NCBI GenBank assembly: GCA_903926385.1
Contig: CAIYIS010000079.1
Coordinates: forward strand, 1 to 34,906
Direction: 5' to 3'
DNA: 34,906 nucleotides
From: an uncultured Bacteroidota bacterium
Lineage (GTDB): Bacteria > Bacteroidota > Bacteroidia > 2-12-FULL-35-15
Shown here: positions 33,043 to 34,906 of the stretch, in pieces
Numbering within the stretch: the stretch's first letter is position 1
Layout of the letters: each line of letters begins with the position of its first letter
The notes under the pieces: model-generated
Databases searched by the model: none
The model's input: the letters and a program-made list of their open reading frames with translations, nothing else
Told to the model about the DNA's origin: nothing
Translations under genes and position numbers: made by a program

Positions 33043-33069
33043 AAGTGCATTAACTTAAAATTATTTGAT

Positions 33070-33816
33070 ATGAAATCATCTTCTACTTTCTTCTTTTTTA
33101 CCGTAGTTTCAGTTATTTTATTTTTCTCTAATTCTGCCTTCGCCCAAGGTCTGGCCAACGATGAAAATACGGGTGCCATTTCGCTTACTCCAAACATTAA
33201 TTGTACACCAACCATAGGCACAACATTAAATGCCACAGCATCGGCCGTACCGGTTTGTACCGGCAGTGCCGAAGATGATGTGTGGTACTCTTTTACAGTT
33301 ACGGCTACTTCATTAAATATTACTGTGGTTGGTATTGCTACCTTCGATCCGGTGGTAGAAGTTTTGTCAGGCAATCCGTCTAATCTTACATCCATCAACT
33401 GTACCAACGTTACTGCTGCCGGAGGTACAGAAACAGTATGTATAAATGGATTAACTGTTGGAGTAAGTTATTGGATTCGTGTTTACGATTTCCAATCCTT
33501 TCCTCAGCCTGTACCTGATTTTACCATCTGTGTTACCAATTGCAATGGTGTAGGAGTAGAACAACTTTTGGCTGATAATTTCAGTATTTCTCCCAACCCT
33601 TGCACCTCACAAACCACCATTTCTTTTAGTGAAGAACAAAAATATACTACTATTAAGTTAACTAATTTACTTGGAGAATGTCTCCTGAAATCACCTTCCC
33701 TTCGGGGAGGCAGAGAACAGCTTCTTGATTTAAGCGGCCTTTCCAAAGGAATCTATTTTGTAAAAATAGAAGACGAAAACAAAAATATAGTGATAAAAAA
33801 GCTGATTTTACAATAG
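33070..33816 (+). CDS. Secreted protein with PPC-like domain and T9SS sorting tail
   Basis: The 248-residue product from the ATG at 33070 has a signal peptide (cleavage near AFAQ, 26), a beta-sandwich resembling bacterial pre-peptidase C-terminal (PPC) domains (about 28-160, with EDDVWYSFTVTA and VSYWIRVYDF) and a T9SS type A tail (about 170-248, ISPNPCTSQTTI to IVIKKLILQ). No catalytic domain is present, so it is a small secreted binding or structural protein. Codons upstream to 32962 overlap the promoter and lack a signal, so they are excluded. The tail contains SPSLRGG, encoded by a REP-like hairpin. Confidence 0.8.
   Translation: MKSSSTFFFFTVVSVILFFSNSAFAQGLANDENTGAISLTPNINCTPTIGTTLNATASAVPVCTGSAEDDVWYSFTVTATSLNITVVGIATFDPVVEVLSGNPSNLTSINCTNVTAAGGTETVCINGLTVGVSYWIRVYDFQSFPQPVPDFTICVTNCNGVGVEQLLADNFSISPNPCTSQTTISFSEEQKYTTIKLTNLLGECLLKSPSLRGGREQLLDLSGLSKGIYFVKIEDENKNIVIKKLILQ
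33694..33710 (+). repeat. REP-like hairpin inside the T9SS tail coding region
   Basis: CCTTCCC-TTCG-GGGAGG forms a stem with one bulged T and a UUCG loop. It is read in frame as part of SPSLRGG. Similar CCCTTCGGGGAGG strings are frequent intergenic repeats in some Bacteroidota, as I recall. Confidence 0.55.
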
Positions 33817-34324
33817 GTAAATGTCAATATTGTTATTAAAAGAACAAAGTATCCGTTCATCTATACATTCATTCACCGAAATTTCTTAATCACTTCCATC
33901 ATTTTATAATTATTCTTTTTCAAGAAAAAGAGTCTCTTATCTCCCGGGTATGTGTAGGTATGTTCGTGTACAAAACTTGTGTCATCCCTTATTTTATATG
34001 TTTTTCTCACCCAAACTCCTTACTCAAATGACTTCCAATTAATTTCACCAAATAACCTCCAAAAAAGGAGATAAAGCATATATAATGCATATATAATCTA
34101 TGTCAGCCAAACCTTCCCCTCCGGCCACTCATATCAAACGTATCTTTACCTCCTACTTTCGCTTTTTTCAAGATCACATAATAATCAATAAAAAAACATT
34201 ATTCCACTTATAAACTCATTCATTACCCAACTTAAAATATCAATAAAAACGTAAAGTAATTTCAATGAAAAACTCCCGCTTCGAACTAACGAGGCGGGAG
34301 TTTCTTTTTCGATTAATTAAAATC
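33817..34324. other. Convergent intergenic region, no gene seen
   Basis: It is AT-rich. It contains CTCC-AAAAAA-GGAG near 34057, a perfect direct repeat of the 11-mer GCATATATAAT (34076-34097) and the terminator at 34268-34310. Frames are short and not protein-like. Confidence 0.6.
34268..34310. terminator. Bidirectional terminator
   Basis: AAACTCCCGCTTCG pairs with CGAGGCGGGAGTTT (one G-U pair) over a six-base loop, with flanking A and T runs. It serves the partial T9SS gene on the minus strand and possibly the 33070 gene. Confidence 0.88.
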
Positions 34325-34906
34325 TTATTGTTTCACCACTCTTTCGGTATGCATTACATTCGAACCTGCATCGAGTATTCTAACGCAATACATTCCGTTA
34401 TTAAATTGCTCCATGTTGGTTTTCATTGTTGATGTTCCAGTAGCTAACATGTGTTTTTCGCTGATTACAATATTACCAAGGATATCAAACACTTCTAATA
34501 TGATGTCCTGATCTTTATCCACTGTTACATCCATTGTAAATTCAGATGATGTGGGATTAGGATATACATTAGAGAATGTATTACCACCTTCAGTGTTTAA
34601 TTCATCAGGACTTAAACAACGGGTTATGGTTGTTGTTCTGAACGTACTAGTATTTCCACAGGAGTTAGTCGTTGTAACTTTTAACAAAGAAGTAGTTAAA
34701 CCTGTTCCTGAAGAAGGATTTATGTCAACCATAATCGAGTTGCTAGTTCCCCCTGAGAGCAATCGCATACCGGTTCCCATAGTCCAGTTATATGCTGGCT
34801 GAATTGCAGAGCTAACTGGTGCTACCGAGTAACTCGCTGTAGTCATTCCGCATGTGTTTGCGGGACCTGATATAGCTCCCGGTTGAATAGATGCTACTGT
34901 CAAGGT
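34325..34906 (-). CDS. C-terminal part of a T9SS-secreted multidomain protein (5' end outside the window)
   Basis: The reading frame is open to the window edge, so only the last 193 codons are seen. Residues before the tail form an Ig/PKD-like unit (GAISGPANTCG...YSVAPV...YNWTMGTG, then VTTTNSCGNTSTFRTTTI), a pattern repeated many times in large Bacteroidota adhesins and gliding-associated surface proteins. The last 80 residues are a T9SS type A tail (VYPNPTSSEFTM to HTERVVKQ). The enzymatic or binding part, if any, lies beyond the edge. A strong terminator follows the stop. Confidence 0.85.
   Translation of the reverse strand, partial: TLTVASIQPGAISGPANTCGMTTASYSVAPVSSAIQPAYNWTMGTGMRLLSGGTSNSIMVDINPSSGTGLTTSLLKVTTTNSCGNTSTFRTTTITRCLSPDELNTEGGNTFSNVYPNPTSSEFTMDVTVDKDQDIILEVFDILGNIVISEKHMLATGTSTMKTNMEQFNNGMYCVRILDAGSNVMHTERVVKQ

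Noticed and set aside
34325-34903. A complete 192-codon gene starting at 34903
   Set aside because: The apparent start is a TTG inside an open frame that continues to the window edge; the domain pattern shows a truncated large protein.

Overview
The window reads as chromosomal DNA of a Bacteroidota bacterium, probably an uncultured or little-studied lineage. Several signs agree. The base composition is AT-rich. Many genes are preceded by the Bacteroidota promoter motif TAnnTTTG, with A-rich leaders and no clear Shine-Dalgarno. A GldA-type ABC ATPase is present. Five secreted proteins end in a type IX secretion (T9SS) sorting tail. There are many lipoproteins, SecA is long with a terminal SEC-C motif, and MqnA points to futalosine-type menaquinone synthesis. 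I saw no tRNA, rRNA, insertion sequence, prophage or CRISPR array.

Layout. 1-1000: a non-coding stretch with a 21-bp-period array, then a gene remnant that has lost its 5' part. 1.0-6.5 kb: gldA, an M13 zinc-peptidase lipoprotein, a small lipoprotein and a secreted arylsulfotransferase-like T9SS protein. 6.6-8.6 kb: a three-gene electron-transfer operon (DUF2231-like membrane protein, di-haem b-type membrane cytochrome, anchored deca-haem c-type cytochrome) behind a CRP/FNR-type operator. 8.7-13.6 kb: two hypothetical genes, mqnA with an EI24/CysZ-like gene, a PD40 beta-propeller protein with a methyltransferase, and a 65-residue lipoprotein. 13.6-14.6 kb: a gene-free kilobase with a REP-like element, three consecutive hairpins and a second 21-bp array. 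14.6-20.6 kb: a SPOR protein, a lipoprotein with a beta-carbonic anhydrase, a rhomboid protease, a lysyl-endopeptidase-like T9SS protease and an MFS transporter. 20.9-24.1 kb: a DUF2271 T9SS protein, a TPR protein and the flavin transferase ApbE. 24.1-28.3 kb: a third array of 41/42-bp units, a 35-codon hydrophobic ORF and secA. 28.4-32.9 kb: five consecutive genes for exported uncharacterised proteins on the minus strand. 33.0-34.9 kb: two more T9SS substrates, the last cut by the window edge.

Most promising for a second look: (a) the five-gene exported-protein operon at 28.4-32.9 kb, which contains a DUF6175-like protein, a CsgG-like candidate and a tandem gene duplication; (b) the short hydrophobic ORF immediately upstream of secA, placed like a secretion-monitoring leader peptide; (c) three intergenic palindromic arrays with unrelated sequences but a common 21-bp (or 2 x 21) spacing, in which stem arms change together; (d) the deca-haem operon with its operator near -42. 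Functions come from recognition of motifs and families by eye; no database search was run.
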